NCBI RefSeq assembly: GCF_000716605.1
Contig: NZ_JNXE01000002.1
Coordinates: forward strand, 1 to 64,000
Direction: 5' to 3'
DNA length: 64,000 bases
Source: Streptomyces sp. NRRL F-525
GTDB taxonomy: Bacteria; Actinomycetota; Actinomycetes; Streptomycetales; Streptomycetaceae
This document shows, piece by piece, positions 1 through 9,353 of this stretch. The notes below the pieces were generated by a model that worked only from the letters and a program-made list of their open reading frames with translations, ran no database searches and was not told the DNA's origin. A program made the position numbers and the translations under genes. Position 1 is the first letter of the stretch. Each line of letters begins with the position of its first letter.

Positions 1-1
1 G

Positions 2-820
2 CCGATGTTCGGCTACATGGGACTGGTCGCGGCCACGATCTCCATCGCCGGCCTCTCCGTGACCGTGTGGGCCCACCACATGTACGTCACCGGCGGAGTC
101 CTGCTCCCGTTCTTCTCCTTCATGACGTTCCTCATCGCCGTGCCAACAGGCGTGAAGTTCTTCAACTGGATCGGCACCATGTGGAAGGGGTCCCTGTCCT
201 TCGAGACCCCGATGCTCTGGGCCACCGGCTTCCTGATCACCTTCGTGTTCGGCGGCCTGACCGGCGTCATGCTCGCCGCCCCGCCCATCGACTTCTCGAC
301 CTCCGACTCGTACTTCGTCGTCGCCCACTTCCACTACGTCGTCTTCGGCACCGTCGTGTTCGCGATGTTCTCCGGCTTCCACTTCTGGTGGCCGAAGATG
401 ACCGGCAAGATGCTCGACGAACGCCTCGGCAAGCTCACCTTCTGGACGCTGTTCATCGGCTTCCACGGCACGTTCCTCGTCCAGCACTGGCTCGGCGTGA
501 ACGGGATGCAGCGCCGGATCCCCGACTACCTGGCGGTGGAGGGCCTGACGACACTCAACACGGTGTCGACGATCTTCTCGTTCCTGCTGGGCCTGTCATT
601 GCTGCCGTTCTTCTACAACGTCTGGAAGACGGCCAAGTACGGGGAGAAGGTCGAGACCGACGACCCATGGGGCTACGGCCGTTCGCTGGAGTGGGCCACG
701 TCCTGCCCGCCGCCGCGGCACAACTTCGTCACGCTCCCCCGCATCCGCAGCGAATCCCCGGCGTTCGACCTGCACCACGCCGATATCCCGGCCCTGGAGC
801 GGGAGTTGACGCCCCGGTGA
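2..820 (+). CDS. ctaD: Cytochrome c oxidase subunit I, C-terminal part (5' end outside window)
   Basis: This is the C-terminal ~272 residues of the haem-copper oxidase subunit I, the membrane subunit that reduces oxygen in the aa3 terminal oxidase. The reading frame is open to the left edge, so the start is missing. Visible family features are the segment around WAHHMYVTG, the haem-ligand motif VVAHFHYV, and several hydrophobic transmembrane helices. The soluble tail ([18 protein letters not shown]) is typical of actinobacterial CtaD. No ctaC, ctaE or ctaF follows; the next gene is a small membrane protein, then an unrelated glycosidase. This suggests a stand-alone, paralogous ctaD rather than the main ctaCDFE operon, but the upstream side is not visible. 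Confidence 0.95.
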   Translation, partial: PMFGYMGLVAATISIAGLSVTVWAHHMYVTGGVLLPFFSFMTFLIAVPTGVKFFNWIGTMWKGSLSFETPMLWATGFLITFVFGGLTGVMLAAPPIDFSTSDSYFVVAHFHYVVFGTVVFAMFSGFHFWWPKMTGKMLDERLGKLTFWTLFIGFHGTFLVQHWLGVNGMQRRIPDYLAVEGLTTLNTVSTIFSFLLGLSLLPFFYNVWKTAKYGEKVETDDPWGYGRSLEWATSCPPPRHNFVTLPRIRSESPAFDLHHADIPALERELTPR

Positions 821-1167
821 CCGCGATGGACGAACACCCCGTCGACACCGGGACCTTCCTCAACGACATCGAGGGCCACCTGCTGATCGCCGCCGCTCAC
901 GCGGAGGGCCGTATCGCCGCCGCCCGTTTCACGGCACGGCTCGGCTGGCTCACCGATGCCCAACGGGACGAGGTGGAGCGGCAGTTCGAGGCGGAGTACC
1001 TGGCGCTCAGCCGCCAGTCGTGGCAGCGCACGGCCGAGCGGGGCCGTCAACTGCGGGACGAGTACGAGGAGACGTACCGGCGACTGCGGCAACGGGCCCT
1101 CGCCTGCTGCCTGTTGGTGTGCGCCCTGCTCGCGGCGACGGGACTGGTCACCCTCGCGCTCACCTAG
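817..1167 (+). CDS. Small membrane-anchored protein of unknown function
   Basis: I do not recognise this ~116-aa protein. The N-terminal two thirds is charged and helical, with many Arg, Glu and Gln residues. The last ~25 residues ([23 protein letters not shown]) form one transmembrane segment, so it is probably a tail-anchored membrane protein. I chose the GTG at 817, which overlaps the ctaD stop by four bases (GTGA) and has GGGAG about 12 nt upstream; an in-frame ATG at 826 is the alternative. The overlap implies translational coupling with the oxidase gene, so a role in assembling or regulating that oxidase is possible but is only inference. Confidence 0.7.
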   Translation: MTAMDEHPVDTGTFLNDIEGHLLIAAAHAEGRIAAARFTARLGWLTDAQRDEVERQFEAEYLALSRQSWQRTAERGRQLRDEYEETYRRLRQRALACCLLVCALLAATGLVTLALT

Positions 1168-1175
1168 GGACACGC

Positions 1176-1204
1176 GTCCCGCCGGCCCTGACGACCGGCG
1201 GGAC
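1176..1204. terminator. Bidirectional hairpin terminator
   Basis: A perfect 10-bp inverted repeat (GTCCCGCCGG and its complement) with a 9-nt loop lies between the convergent ends of the small membrane protein and the alpha-galactosidase. Confidence 0.7.
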
Positions 1205-1216
1205 CATGCGCTGCGG

Positions 1217-3175
1217 CTACGTAAGCGTCCACTTCTGGTTGGTCGCCGTGCCGCAGGTGTACAGGATCAGCTGGGTCCCGTTGGCCGTGGCGGCGCCGGA
1301 CGCGTCCAGGCACAGGCCCGCGTTGACGTTGGTCAACGTGCCGTCGGAGTTGGCGGTCCACTTCTGGTTGTTCTGGCCGTTGCAGTCCCAGATGACGACC
1401 TTCGTGCCGTTGGTGGTGCCGTTGTTGTAGGCGTCCAGGCACTTGTTGCCGTAGACCACGAGTTCCTTGCGGGAGGTGTACGTCCAGGCCTGGTTCTGGC
1501 CGCCGTTGCAGTCCCAGATCTCGGCCTGGGTGCCGTTGGTGATGGTGTTGTTGTAGACGTCGGCACAGCGGCCGGACTGGGTGCCGACGACCAGGGAGCC
1601 GTTCGTGCCCGGGATCGGCTGGACATTGACCGTGCCCAGGGTCGGCAGTGAACTGCCCGTCAGCGTCAGGGAGTTGGCCGATCCCTTGGACAGGTCGGCC
1701 TGCACCGAGATCGTGCCCGCGCTGGAGCCGGTCGGCGGGAAGGAGACCGTCGTCGCGGTCTGGCCGTTGACCTGGAGGGTGCCGGTGACGGCCGTGGAGC
1801 CGGTGTTGGTGTAGGTGACGTCGACGACGTTCAGGCCGGTGCTCGCCGCGCTGACGCCGGTGTACTTGCCGGTGGAGGTGGCGGTGTAGTTGGTGCTCGC
1901 CGCCTCGGTGCCGCCGCTGATCTTCAGGAACACGGAGCCGCCGGCCGGGACGCTGGCCGTGTAACTCGTGCCGTAGGAACCGATGTTGGCGCGGGACCAC
2001 AGGTCGCGGACGGTGGCGGAGGCGGTGGTAAGGCCGAGGTCCGACCAGCGGACGGTGATGTTCTGGGCGGAGGAGGTGCGGTTGAGGAGGGTGACCGCGC
2101 GGTTGCCGAGGCCCGAGAGGACCTTGCCGTAGACCTGGAGTCCGGTCGTGTCCTCGGCGACCTTGACGCCCTGGAGGCCGCGCGCGTCCTGGTCGACGGC
2201 GACGACCTCGGGGTTGGTGAGGATGCCGGTGGTCTCGGTGGTGAGGGTTGTGAGGTCGTTTCCGGCGAGGAGGGGTGCGCCGGAGATCGCCCAGAGGGCC
2301 ATGTGGGTGCGGTTCTGGGCGGCGGTGAGGCCGGGCATGCCGACCATCAGCATGTCGGGGTCGTTGTAGTAGCCGGTGTGCTGGGCGGCCGGGTGCAGGC
2401 CCTGGTCGAAGTTGGACAGCATGTTCGTCGTCGACGGCGAGTTGCCGTAGTAGATGATGTCCGTGCTCGTCCGGTACATGGGGGCCAGGCCCGGGGCCCA
2501 GTTCCAGGGGTTCTGGTAGCCCCAGTTGCAGATCGAGAGGGTCAGCGCGCGGCCGGTACTGGCGGTGGCCTTGGTGACCGAGGCGCTGATCGCCTTGTAC
2601 GCCGTCGCCGCGTCGAGGCCCTCGGCGTCGCCGCCGCACCAGTCGACCTTCACGAAGTCGAAGCCCCACTGGGAGAACTGGAGCATGTCCTGGTCGTAGT
2701 GGCCCTCGCTGCCGGTGTTCGCGGCGGCGGGGCGGCCCGTCGGGTAGTAGTAGCCGCAGCCGTTCGCGCCGGCGTCCGTGTAGATGCCGGCCTTGAGGCC
2801 CTTGCTGTGGATGTAGTCGGCGATGGCGCTCATCCCGCCGGGCCACTCGCTGGTGTCGACGGTGATGTTGCCCGCGCTGTCGCGGGTGCCCTGCCACCAG
2901 CCCTCGTCGATGTTGATGTACTTGTAGCCGGCCGCCGGGAGGCCCGCGGCGACGAACGCGTCGACCTGCGCCTTGATGACGCTGTAGTCGATCTTCGCGG
3001 CGAAGCTGTTCCAGGAGGCCCAGCCCATCGGGGCGGTGGGGACCGCGATCTGACGGGTCGTCGAGGCGACGGGTGCCGTCCGGAGGGGGTCCACAGGCGC
3101 GGGTCTGGTGACGAGAAGCAGGGTGACTGCCGCTGCGGCCATCGCTAAGGCGCGCAGGATGGGGGTGCGGAACAT
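1217..3175 (-). CDS. Secreted alpha-galactosidase, GH27, with C-terminal ricin-type lectin domain
   Basis: A 652-aa secreted glycosidase that removes terminal alpha-galactosyl residues from plant galactosides or galactomannan. After a signal peptide (residues ~1-25), the GH27 barrel starts at MGWASWNSF. The nucleophile Asp is in KVDWCGG (~177) and the acid/base Asp in YNDPDMLM (~272). A beta-sandwich and a carbohydrate-binding linker module follow, and the last ~130 residues form a ricin B trefoil with QxW-type repeats (NQAWTY, NQKWTA, NQKWTL). The start is the ATG at 3175, preceded by AAAGGAG; the frame extends further upstream but without a better site. Codon 10, inside the signal peptide, is the rare TTA (complement of 3146-3148), so translation may depend on bldA tRNA. 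Confidence 0.93.
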   Translation of the reverse strand: MFRTPILRALAMAAAAVTLLLVTRPAPVDPLRTAPVASTTRQIAVPTAPMGWASWNSFAAKIDYSVIKAQVDAFVAAGLPAAGYKYINIDEGWWQGTRDSAGNITVDTSEWPGGMSAIADYIHSKGLKAGIYTDAGANGCGYYYPTGRPAAANTGSEGHYDQDMLQFSQWGFDFVKVDWCGGDAEGLDAATAYKAISASVTKATASTGRALTLSICNWGYQNPWNWAPGLAPMYRTSTDIIYYGNSPSTTNMLSNFDQGLHPAAQHTGYYNDPDMLMVGMPGLTAAQNRTHMALWAISGAPLLAGNDLTTLTTETTGILTNPEVVAVDQDARGLQGVKVAEDTTGLQVYGKVLSGLGNRAVTLLNRTSSAQNITVRWSDLGLTTASATVRDLWSRANIGSYGTSYTASVPAGGSVFLKISGGTEAASTNYTATSTGKYTGVSAASTGLNVVDVTYTNTGSTAVTGTLQVNGQTATTVSFPPTGSSAGTISVQADLSKGSANSLTLTGSSLPTLGTVNVQPIPGTNGSLVVGTQSGRCADVYNNTITNGTQAEIWDCNGGQNQAWTYTSRKELVVYGNKCLDAYNNGTTNGTKVVIWDCNGQNNQKWTANSDGTLTNVNAGLCLDASGAATANGTQLILYTCGTATNQKWTLT

Positions 3176-3329
3176 GCGGCTCCTTTGCCGATATTTCGAA
3201 CCTGGATCGGGTCGCCGAACGAAACGGCGCGCTGAAAGTAGAGCCACCCGGGGCCGAAGTCAACGCCTGTGACACGAGGGGCACTTGGCATCCCCCACCC
3301 GTCGGCCACCGGACGCGATACTGACCGGC

Positions 3330-4571
3330 GTGCGCGTAGCGATCATGACAGCGGGATCCCGGGGCGACGTGGCCCCCTACACCGGCCTCGGGCATGCCCT
3401 GGCCCGCGCGGGCCACGAGGTCACCCTTGTCACCCACGCGGGTTTCGCGCCCTTGGTGGCGGGCTCGGGCGTCGGCTTCCATCCCCTTCCGGTCGATCCC
3501 CGGGCCGAGTTGGAGTCCTCGCGGGGGCGCGGGCTGCATCGCAGTGCCTCGGGCGGGGGCAAGCTGCTGCGGGTGGTCACGATGGCGCGGGCGCTGGTCG
3601 GGCGGATGACCGACGACCTCGTGACGGCCGCCCGGGCGAGTGAAGTCCTGTTGCTGTCCAGCTCGTTGGGGCCGCTGGGGCATGCCGTCGCCGAGGGACT
3701 GTCGTTGCCGAGCATGGGCGTGTACCTCCAACCCCTCGCGCCGACACGGGAGTTCGCGCCGCCGGTGCTCGGGGGCGGTTCCTGGGGCGCGGTGGGCAAC
3801 CGGGTCGCCGGGCGCGGGGTGAACCGGGCGGTGGAGCACGTCTTCACCGCCGCCGTACCGGAGGTGCGCTCCCGACTGGGCCTGCCCCGCACCCGGCCCG
3901 GCACCGCACTCCGCTCCCGGGAACGCCAGAACTGGCCCGTCCACCACGGCTTCAGCCCCCTGATCGTGCCCCGCCCGGCCGACTGGCGCCCCGGACTGAC
4001 GGTGGCGGGCTACTGGTGGCCGTACGACGTCGACGCCCAACTCCCGCCGGAACTACGGGACTTCCTCGACGCCGGTCCGCCCCCGGTCTTCGTCGGGCTC
4101 GGCAGCGCCACCGTGCCCGATCCGGAGCGGCTGAGCGCCGAGATCGTGCGCGCGCTGCGCCGAGCCGGGTTGCGCGGGGTGATTCAGCGCGGCTGGGGCG
4201 GTCTCGAAGCGGCAGGGGACGACGTCCTGACCGTCGGCGAGGTCCCGCACTCGGCGCTGTTCCCGAGGATGGCGGCCGTGGTCCATCACTGCGGCGCGGG
4301 CACGACCGCGGCCGGGCTGCGCGCCGGGGTACCGGCCGTACCGGTGCCGATCCAGTTCGACGAGGGCTTCTGGGCCGCGCGCCTGGTCGCCCTGGGCGTG
4401 GCCCCGGCCGCCGTGCCGCTGCGCGGCCTGACCGCCGACTCCCTGTCCGCCGCGCTGGTACGGGCCACGCGTGAACCCGCGTACGCCGAGCGCGCGAAGG
4501 TTCTCGGCGCCCGGGTCCGCGCCGAGGACGGCGTCGCGCCCGTGCTCGCCGCCCTGGACACCCTGCCCTAG
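3330..4571 (+). CDS. GT1-type glycosyltransferase (UGT/MGT-like)
   Basis: A 413-aa GT-B fold glycosyltransferase related to bacterial sterol and macrolide glycosyltransferases. The N-terminus MRVAIMTAGSRGDVAPYTGLG is the acceptor-side Rossmann start. The C-terminal donor-binding signature VHHCGAGTTAAGLRAGVPAV followed by PIQFDEGFWA is the bacterial counterpart of the PSPG box. The GTG at 3330 fits the family N-terminus; upstream codons lack homology-like sequence. It is divergent from the alpha-galactosidase and converges with a VOC gene, the two stop codons overlapping by two bases. The acceptor cannot be deduced. Confidence 0.9.
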   Translation: MRVAIMTAGSRGDVAPYTGLGHALARAGHEVTLVTHAGFAPLVAGSGVGFHPLPVDPRAELESSRGRGLHRSASGGGKLLRVVTMARALVGRMTDDLVTAARASEVLLLSSSLGPLGHAVAEGLSLPSMGVYLQPLAPTREFAPPVLGGGSWGAVGNRVAGRGVNRAVEHVFTAAVPEVRSRLGLPRTRPGTALRSRERQNWPVHHGFSPLIVPRPADWRPGLTVAGYWWPYDVDAQLPPELRDFLDAGPPPVFVGLGSATVPDPERLSAEIVRALRRAGLRGVIQRGWGGLEAAGDDVLTVGEVPHSALFPRMAAVVHHCGAGTTAAGLRAGVPAVPVPIQFDEGFWAARLVALGVAPAAVPLRGLTADSLSAALVRATREPAYAERAKVLGARVRAEDGVAPVLAALDTLP

Positions 4572-4966
4572 CGCTCCTGCCGCGCCACGGCCTCGGGGGT
4601 GACCGGCGTGAAGAAGTTGATCAGGTTGCCGTCGGGGTCCCGGAAGAGAAGGGAGCGGTTGCCCCAGGGCATCGTCGTCGGCTTCTGGACGACCTCGCAG
4701 TCGAGGGGCGCCAGGCGCTCGTACTCGGCGTCGACATCGGCGACCCGGAATTCCGTGATCACCGACTGGTTGGCGGCGGGGCGCGCGGAGTCGGTGCCGA
4801 ACAGGGCCACGGTGCGGGTGCTCGCGACCGCCAACGTGCAGGCGGGCGTGACGAGTTCGGCGAAGTCGGGGGTCGACCAGGTGGCCGTGACGCCGGTGAC
4901 CTGTTCGTAGAACCCGACGAGACGGGCGACGTCGTCGGTGATGACACGGATCGAGACGAAGTTCAT
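4568..4966 (-). CDS. VOC-family (glyoxalase/bleomycin-resistance fold) protein
   Basis: A 132-aa single vicinal-oxygen-chelate domain. The N-terminus MNFVSIRVITDDVARLVGFYEQVTG and the C-terminal WGNRSLLFRDPDGNLINFFTPV are the usual betaalphabetabetabeta half-domain signatures. The ATG at 4966 matches the family start. It is transcribed divergently from a WYL regulator across ~100 bp, so that regulator is its likely controller. The substrate is unknown; members include dioxygenases, isomerases and drug-binding proteins. Confidence 0.85.
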   Translation of the reverse strand: MNFVSIRVITDDVARLVGFYEQVTGVTATWSTPDFAELVTPACTLAVASTRTVALFGTDSARPAANQSVITEFRVADVDAEYERLAPLDCEVVQKPTTMPWGNRSLLFRDPDGNLINFFTPVTPEAVARQER

Positions 4967-5067
4967 GAGGGACGTCCTGTCGTATGCGGTACTGGCTGAA
5001 GGGGCGTCTCCCACGCTAGGACCGATACCGGACAGCTTCCGCCCGGTATCCGAGGCAGACTTTCGGA

Positions 5068-6069
5068 GTGACCACATCGACCGCCCGCGTGCTCGCCCTG
5101 CTGGAGATCCTCCAGGGCGGCGGCCTCCGTACCGTCCCCGACCTGGCGGCCCGCCTCGGCGTAGACGAACGGACGGTCCGCCGCTACGTCGGCCACCTGC
5201 TGGAACTGGGCGTGCCGGTCGACTCGGTCCGTGGCCGCTACGGCGGCTACCGGCTCGCCCCCGGCTATCGGATGCCGCCGCTGATGTTCACGGACGAGGA
5301 GGCCCTGGCCGTGGTGCTCGGGCTGCTGGCCGGCCGTAAGGCGGGCCTCGTCACCACATCCGCGGCGGCGAGCGAGAGCGCCACGGCGAAACTGCTGCGG
5401 GTCCTGCCCGCCGCCCTGCGCCGACGCCTCGACGCCCTCCTGGACACGGCCGACTTCACCGCACGGCCCCGTACCGCCGCCGCCCCGGAGACGGGGGTGC
5501 TGCTCGAACTGGCCGAGGCCGCGCTCCATCGGCGGCCGGTGGCGATCGGCTACACCGACCGCAGGGGCCGCGGCAGCGACCGTACCGTCCTGCCGTACGG
5601 TCTCGTGGCGCATGCCGGACGGTGGTATCTGACCGGCGCCGACCCTGCCGACGGCGAGGTGCGCACCTTCCGCCTGGACCGCATCACGTCGATGACCATG
5701 CGGTCCGGCTCGTTCGCCGTCCCGGACGACTTCGACCCGGCGGCCACGGTGCTGGACAGCCTCGCGCGCACGCCGTGGACGCACGATGTGTCGCTGCGGA
5801 TACGGAGCAGCGTCCGGCACATCCGCACGCAACTCCCGGCCGAGATCGCCACCCTCTCCACGGTCCCGCCCGACGATCCAGAGGCCCGCGAAGACACCGG
5901 ATGGGTCCACGTCCGGATCCGGGCCGAGCGGCTGGAGTGGATCCCGCCGATCCTCGCCGCTCTCGACCGCCCGTTCGTCATCGAGCGTCCCGCCGCTCTG
6001 CGCGATCTCGTACGCGCGCTGGCCCGGCGTCTCGACGAACACGCGATGGACGTATCGGAAGACCACTAG
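5068..6069 (+). CDS. HTH/WYL-domain transcriptional regulator (YafY type)
   Basis: A 333-aa regulator: N-terminal DeoR-like winged helix (LLEILQGGGLRTVPDLAARLGVDERTVRRYVGHL, ~8-45), then a WYL ligand-binding domain (~135-220, containing YGLVAHAGRWYLTGAD) and a WCX extension. WYL proteins sense nucleotide-like or other small ligands. The start is the GTG at 5068, preceded by CGGAG. It faces away from the VOC gene and probably controls that promoter and its own. Confidence 0.9.
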   Translation: MTTSTARVLALLEILQGGGLRTVPDLAARLGVDERTVRRYVGHLLELGVPVDSVRGRYGGYRLAPGYRMPPLMFTDEEALAVVLGLLAGRKAGLVTTSAAASESATAKLLRVLPAALRRRLDALLDTADFTARPRTAAAPETGVLLELAEAALHRRPVAIGYTDRRGRGSDRTVLPYGLVAHAGRWYLTGADPADGEVRTFRLDRITSMTMRSGSFAVPDDFDPAATVLDSLARTPWTHDVSLRIRSSVRHIRTQLPAEIATLSTVPPDDPEAREDTGWVHVRIRAERLEWIPPILAALDRPFVIERPAALRDLVRALARRLDEHAMDVSEDH

Positions 6070-6156
6070 GCCGTATCTGATCGCGTCGCCGGTGTCCGGC
6101 CCCACCCCCAGGAGGGTGACGGAGATATTCCCGGTGAATTCACCGACCGGTGTGGA

Positions 6157-6534
6157 TCAGGTGTTCCCGGTGCAGAATTGCGCCACGCGGCCGCCCGCAC
6201 CGCAGGCGAAGATGGAGCGCGCGGTGAACACCTCACCCGTGTTGATCGGCCCGGGGCCGTACGTCTCCGATTGCGTGAGGATCTGCCTGGTCGTCGCGTC
6301 GTAGATCCCGACCCAGACAGCTTGGGTGGTGTTGCCGGGATCGTAGTATTCGGCGTGAATACCGCCGTTGCTGGTGTTCCACCACAGCCGGACCACCGCG
6401 GTGCCACTCCATTTCTCGGTCATCTCGACGAACGAGGCCGGTGCCTTGGTGGACGCGTTCGCCGTGCCGGTCTGCACGGCTGCGGTCGTCAGCAGCAATC
6501 CGGCCACGACGAGGGCAGTCCTGAATTTGCGCAT
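6157..6534 (-). CDS. Small secreted protein of unknown function
   Basis: A 125-aa protein with a clear signal peptide (MRKFRTALVVAGLLLTTAAV, cleavage near NASTKA). The mature ~97 residues look like a compact beta-rich domain (EKWSGTAVVRLWWNTSNGG, AEYYDPGNTTQAVWVGIYD) with two Cys near the C-terminus, possibly a disulfide. I do not recognise the family. The ATG at 6534 is preceded by AGGGGAACGTG. It lies directly downstream of a TetR gene on the same strand, which may regulate it. Confidence 0.8.
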   Translation of the reverse strand: MRKFRTALVVAGLLLTTAAVQTGTANASTKAPASFVEMTEKWSGTAVVRLWWNTSNGGIHAEYYDPGNTTQAVWVGIYDATTRQILTQSETYGPGPINTGEVFTARSIFACGAGGRVAQFCTGNT

Positions 6535-6557
6535 CACGTTCCCCTGGTTTTCCTGGT

Positions 6558-6586
6558 CAAAGGGCAGCGGGTTCTGTCGCCCTTTG
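6558..6586 (-). terminator. Possible weak terminator or attenuator
   Basis: Inverted repeat CAAAGGGC / GCCCTTTG (8 bp, 13-nt loop) between the TetR gene and the small secreted protein on the minus strand. It could limit readthrough or shape the leader of the secreted-protein mRNA. Confidence 0.35.
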
Positions 6587-6620
6587 AGGATGGGGAGCAC
6601 GAGGGGAACGCACAAGCAAT

Positions 6621-7343
6621 TCAATCCTCGTCGAATAGCGCGTCCCGCGGCACGGCACGGCCGCGCCAGCCCGGCGGCTGCATGATGCCCAGCAGCTGTC
6701 GGACCAGTTCCTCCACCACCTCGTCCAGCGTGGCGTCCACCCAGCCCGCGCTCCAGTCGTGGAGGAGGCCGTTGACGCTGCCGATGAAGGCCGCGGCGGC
6801 GATACGGTAGTCGCGCCGTGCCGCCTCGCCGCGTTGGGCGGCGGCTCGTGCCTCTGCGCAGATGAGGTTGATCCAGCGGGCGCGGCGGGCGAGGCGCTGT
6901 TCCTCCAGGCGGGCGCTGACGCCGATGATCTCGACGAAGGTGATGCGGATACGGCGCGGGTCCACGGTGACGTTCGCGGCGTAGGCGTGGAAGATCGCGG
7001 TGGACCGCTCGGCGAGCGGCAGGCCCTCCGCCGTTTTCAGGGCGACGAGTACGGCTTCCTCGGCCCAGTCGTTGACCTGGAGGTGGAGGGCGGCCAGGAC
7101 GTCCTCCAGGCTGCGGAACTCCTCGTAGAACTGCCGGGTGGACAGTCCCGCGGCCTCGCTGAGGGCGGCGACGGTCGTGGCGCGGTAGCCGGGGGTGTCG
7201 CCGAACAGCTGGAGCGCGGCGTCCAGGAAGCGTCCGCGCCGCTCGGCCTGCCGCTGCTCGGCGGACTTGCCGCCGTAACGACCGGTCGGCGCCTTGAGCC
7301 TGCCCGCCACTGTCACACCCCTGTCTCGTTGACCACCGGCCAT
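6621..7343 (-). CDS. TetR-family transcriptional regulator
   Basis: A ~240-aa TetR repressor. The N-terminal HTH reads FLDAALQLFGDTPGYRATTVAALSEAAGLSTRQFYEEFRSLEDVL, and the helical C-terminal ligand domain carries ARRDYRIAAAAFIGSVNGLLHDW. The start is uncertain: ATG at 7343 is used; a GTG at 7388 and a GTG just upstream of VAGRLKAP, with AGGGG before it, are alternatives. It precedes the small secreted protein on the same strand. Confidence 0.85.
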   Translation of the reverse strand: MAGGQRDRGVTVAGRLKAPTGRYGGKSAEQRQAERRGRFLDAALQLFGDTPGYRATTVAALSEAAGLSTRQFYEEFRSLEDVLAALHLQVNDWAEEAVLVALKTAEGLPLAERSTAIFHAYAANVTVDPRRIRITFVEIIGVSARLEEQRLARRARWINLICAEARAAAQRGEAARRDYRIAAAAFIGSVNGLLHDWSAGWVDATLDEVVEELVRQLLGIMQPPGWRGRAVPRDALFDED

Positions 7344-7442
7344 CTTGTCGTGTCCGTGGTCTTGCGGAAAAGAGCACTCCTTCCTCACTTCTCATCAAGT
7401 TCACTCCGAATTTGCATTTGTTCGGATGTCTTCACATGACGA

Positions 7443-7482
7443 CGCAGGGGCGCCGGTCTCCAGGAAGACCGGCGCCCCTGCG
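7443..7482. terminator. Strong hairpin terminator
   Basis: A perfect 17-bp inverted repeat (arms 7443-7459 and 7466-7482, 6-nt loop) sits just after the stop of the GH5 gene on the minus strand and upstream of the TetR gene. No other hairpin in the window has as long a perfect stem. Confidence 0.85.
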
Positions 7483-7486
7483 GTGC

Positions 7487-9343
7487 TCAGCTGTGCGATG
7501 CCGCCCACGCGGCCAGTTCGGACTTGGCCGCGCTCAGCAGCGTCGAGGAGGGGCTCGACGCGCCGTTGGTGATCAGGGCGTAGTGCAGGGTTCCCGAGCC
7601 GGTGGCGGAGAGCAGGAGGCGGTGGCTGCCGGTGCCGCCCGGTTCGTTCGCGTAGCCGATGGGGGTCGATGTCGTGTACGCCGGGACGCCCGAGATCGCT
7701 CCCAGGTCGGAGACCACGGTGGTGGACGCGGCCGGGAAGGACGCCGGGAGGTGGAGTTCGGTCGGGGCGGTGGAGCTGTTGGAGCGCCACATCAGCAGGC
7801 CGTACTGGCCGGAGCCGACCAGCGAGGACACGTTCGGGAGGGAGCTGGGGACCGGGTTCCAGGTCAGGGTCGTCGAGCCGTCGCGGGAGCGGTCCTCGTA
7901 GGTGAAGGCGACCGTGGTGCCGGCGGTCGCGCTCGGGTAGATCCGGTCGAGGAGGCGGGCGTCCTGACGGAGTGTCACCGTGCCGGAGTCGGTCATGTTG
8001 ACGGCGGAGAGGTCCTCGTCGTTCCACGCGTCGCCGGAGGTGAGCACCTTGTCGGGGTTGTCGTTCATCAGCTCGTCGTGGCGGCCGTTGTAGATGTCCC
8101 ACTGCCACTGCGTGCCGGAGAGGACCGGTCCGGAGCCGGCTGGGTTGGACCACCAACTGGCGCCCGGCAGACGGGAGTCGAGGGCCTGGTACATCGCCTT
8201 GAGTACGGTGGGCGCCTTGCCCGCGACCGTTCCGGACAGCGGGTGCCCGAACTCGCTGACGATGGCGGCGGTGCCGGCCGCGGCGGCCCGGTCACGGACC
8301 GTCCCGAAGTCGGTCGCGTACTGCCCGTCGGCCGCGTTGCCCCACATCAGGATGCCGGAGATCGCCTTCTGGTCGTAGAAATGGGTGTTGAAGACGTACC
8401 GCGAGCCGAGCGTACCCGCGTCGAGAAGTCCCCCCTCCTGCACCTGACTTGAGATGTTGGAGTTCCAGAAGAGGTTCGGCTCGACGAGGGCGGGCTTGGC
8501 GCTCCAGCCGGCCGCGTCCATCCGGGCCCGGAACTTCACATAGAACGGCCAGAGCAGGTTCTGTTCCCAAGTGCGGCTGGTCTGACCGGAGTCGTAGGTG
8601 CCGGCGAAGGGCTCGTTGTACGGGTCGAAGCCGACGACACCCGCGAACTCGTCGGTGCTCAGGTGCTGTTGGATGTACGTCATGGTCGACTGGGCGGTGG
8701 CGAGGAAGGAGTCCTGGAGGCCGTAGTTGTTGTGCCAGAAGTCGTACTGCGCCTTGGTGACGGCCGAGTTCTGGGTGATGTTCTGACCCCAGAAGAGGCA
8801 GATGCCGCAGGACTCCTGCGGGTAACTCCCCAGCGCCACGGCCCACTTGGGGGCGCCGTCGCCGGTGTACCAACTTCCGCTGTTGAACAGGTACTTGGAG
8901 TAGAGGTCCTGGTGAAAGTCGGGGTAGACGCGGATGCCGGCGTCGAGGAACGCCTGCATCTGCGCGGTGGCGGCGGCCAGGTACGTGGTGTCGACCTGGC
9001 CCCGGACGGGTTCGGCGTAAGCCCAGGAGAGCAGGAAGCGGACCGAGTTGCCGCCGCCGAGGGCGCGCAGCGCGGTCGCGGACTTCTTCGCGTCGGCGAC
9101 CGAGGCGAAGGGGAGACCGTCGTTCTCCGCCAGTTTGGTCTCACCGGAGACGTTGTAGCCGCGCAGCACGACCTGGCGGCCGTAGCTGTCCACGAAGCTG
9201 CCGTTCTGCACGGTCAGCGCTGAACCGTCGAACCAGAGGGAGTCGGTTGGGGTGGCGGCGGTTGCTGGCCCAGCGCCCAGCACCGACAGGAATCCGCAGA
9301 GGACAACCAGGACAACGATCAAACGCGCCCGGATATTCGTCAT
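7487..9343 (-). CDS. Secreted GH5 glycoside hydrolase, endoglycoceramidase-like
   Basis: A 618-aa secreted enzyme. The signal peptide is residues ~1-29 (hydrophobic LIVVLVVLCGFLSVLGAG, then ATAATP). The GH5 barrel contains QVVLRGYNVSG, the acid/base Glu in VGFDPYNEPFAG and the nucleophile Glu in AAIVSEFGHP, the arrangement seen in endoglycosylceramidases. A C-terminal beta domain (~470-618) follows. Such enzymes release oligosaccharides from glycolipids or similar beta-glucosides. ATG at 9343 is the start; an in-frame GTG lies two codons upstream. Upstream is a TTGACA hexamer followed by a GTCCGG...CCGGAC palindrome, suggesting a repressed promoter. Confidence 0.88.
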   Translation of the reverse strand: MTNIRARLIVVLVVLCGFLSVLGAGPATAATPTDSLWFDGSALTVQNGSFVDSYGRQVVLRGYNVSGETKLAENDGLPFASVADAKKSATALRALGGGNSVRFLLSWAYAEPVRGQVDTTYLAAATAQMQAFLDAGIRVYPDFHQDLYSKYLFNSGSWYTGDGAPKWAVALGSYPQESCGICLFWGQNITQNSAVTKAQYDFWHNNYGLQDSFLATAQSTMTYIQQHLSTDEFAGVVGFDPYNEPFAGTYDSGQTSRTWEQNLLWPFYVKFRARMDAAGWSAKPALVEPNLFWNSNISSQVQEGGLLDAGTLGSRYVFNTHFYDQKAISGILMWGNAADGQYATDFGTVRDRAAAAGTAAIVSEFGHPLSGTVAGKAPTVLKAMYQALDSRLPGASWWSNPAGSGPVLSGTQWQWDIYNGRHDELMNDNPDKVLTSGDAWNDEDLSAVNMTDSGTVTLRQDARLLDRIYPSATAGTTVAFTYEDRSRDGSTTLTWNPVPSSLPNVSSLVGSGQYGLLMWRSNSSTAPTELHLPASFPAASTTVVSDLGAISGVPAYTTSTPIGYANEPGGTGSHRLLLSATGSGTLHYALITNGASSPSSTLLSAAKSELAAWAASHS

Positions 9344-9353
9344 GTCCACTACA

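Noticed and set aside
3330..4571. Naming the GT1 enzyme a macrolide-resistance glycosyltransferase
   Set aside because: General GT1 motifs do not define the acceptor, and no macrolide genes are nearby.
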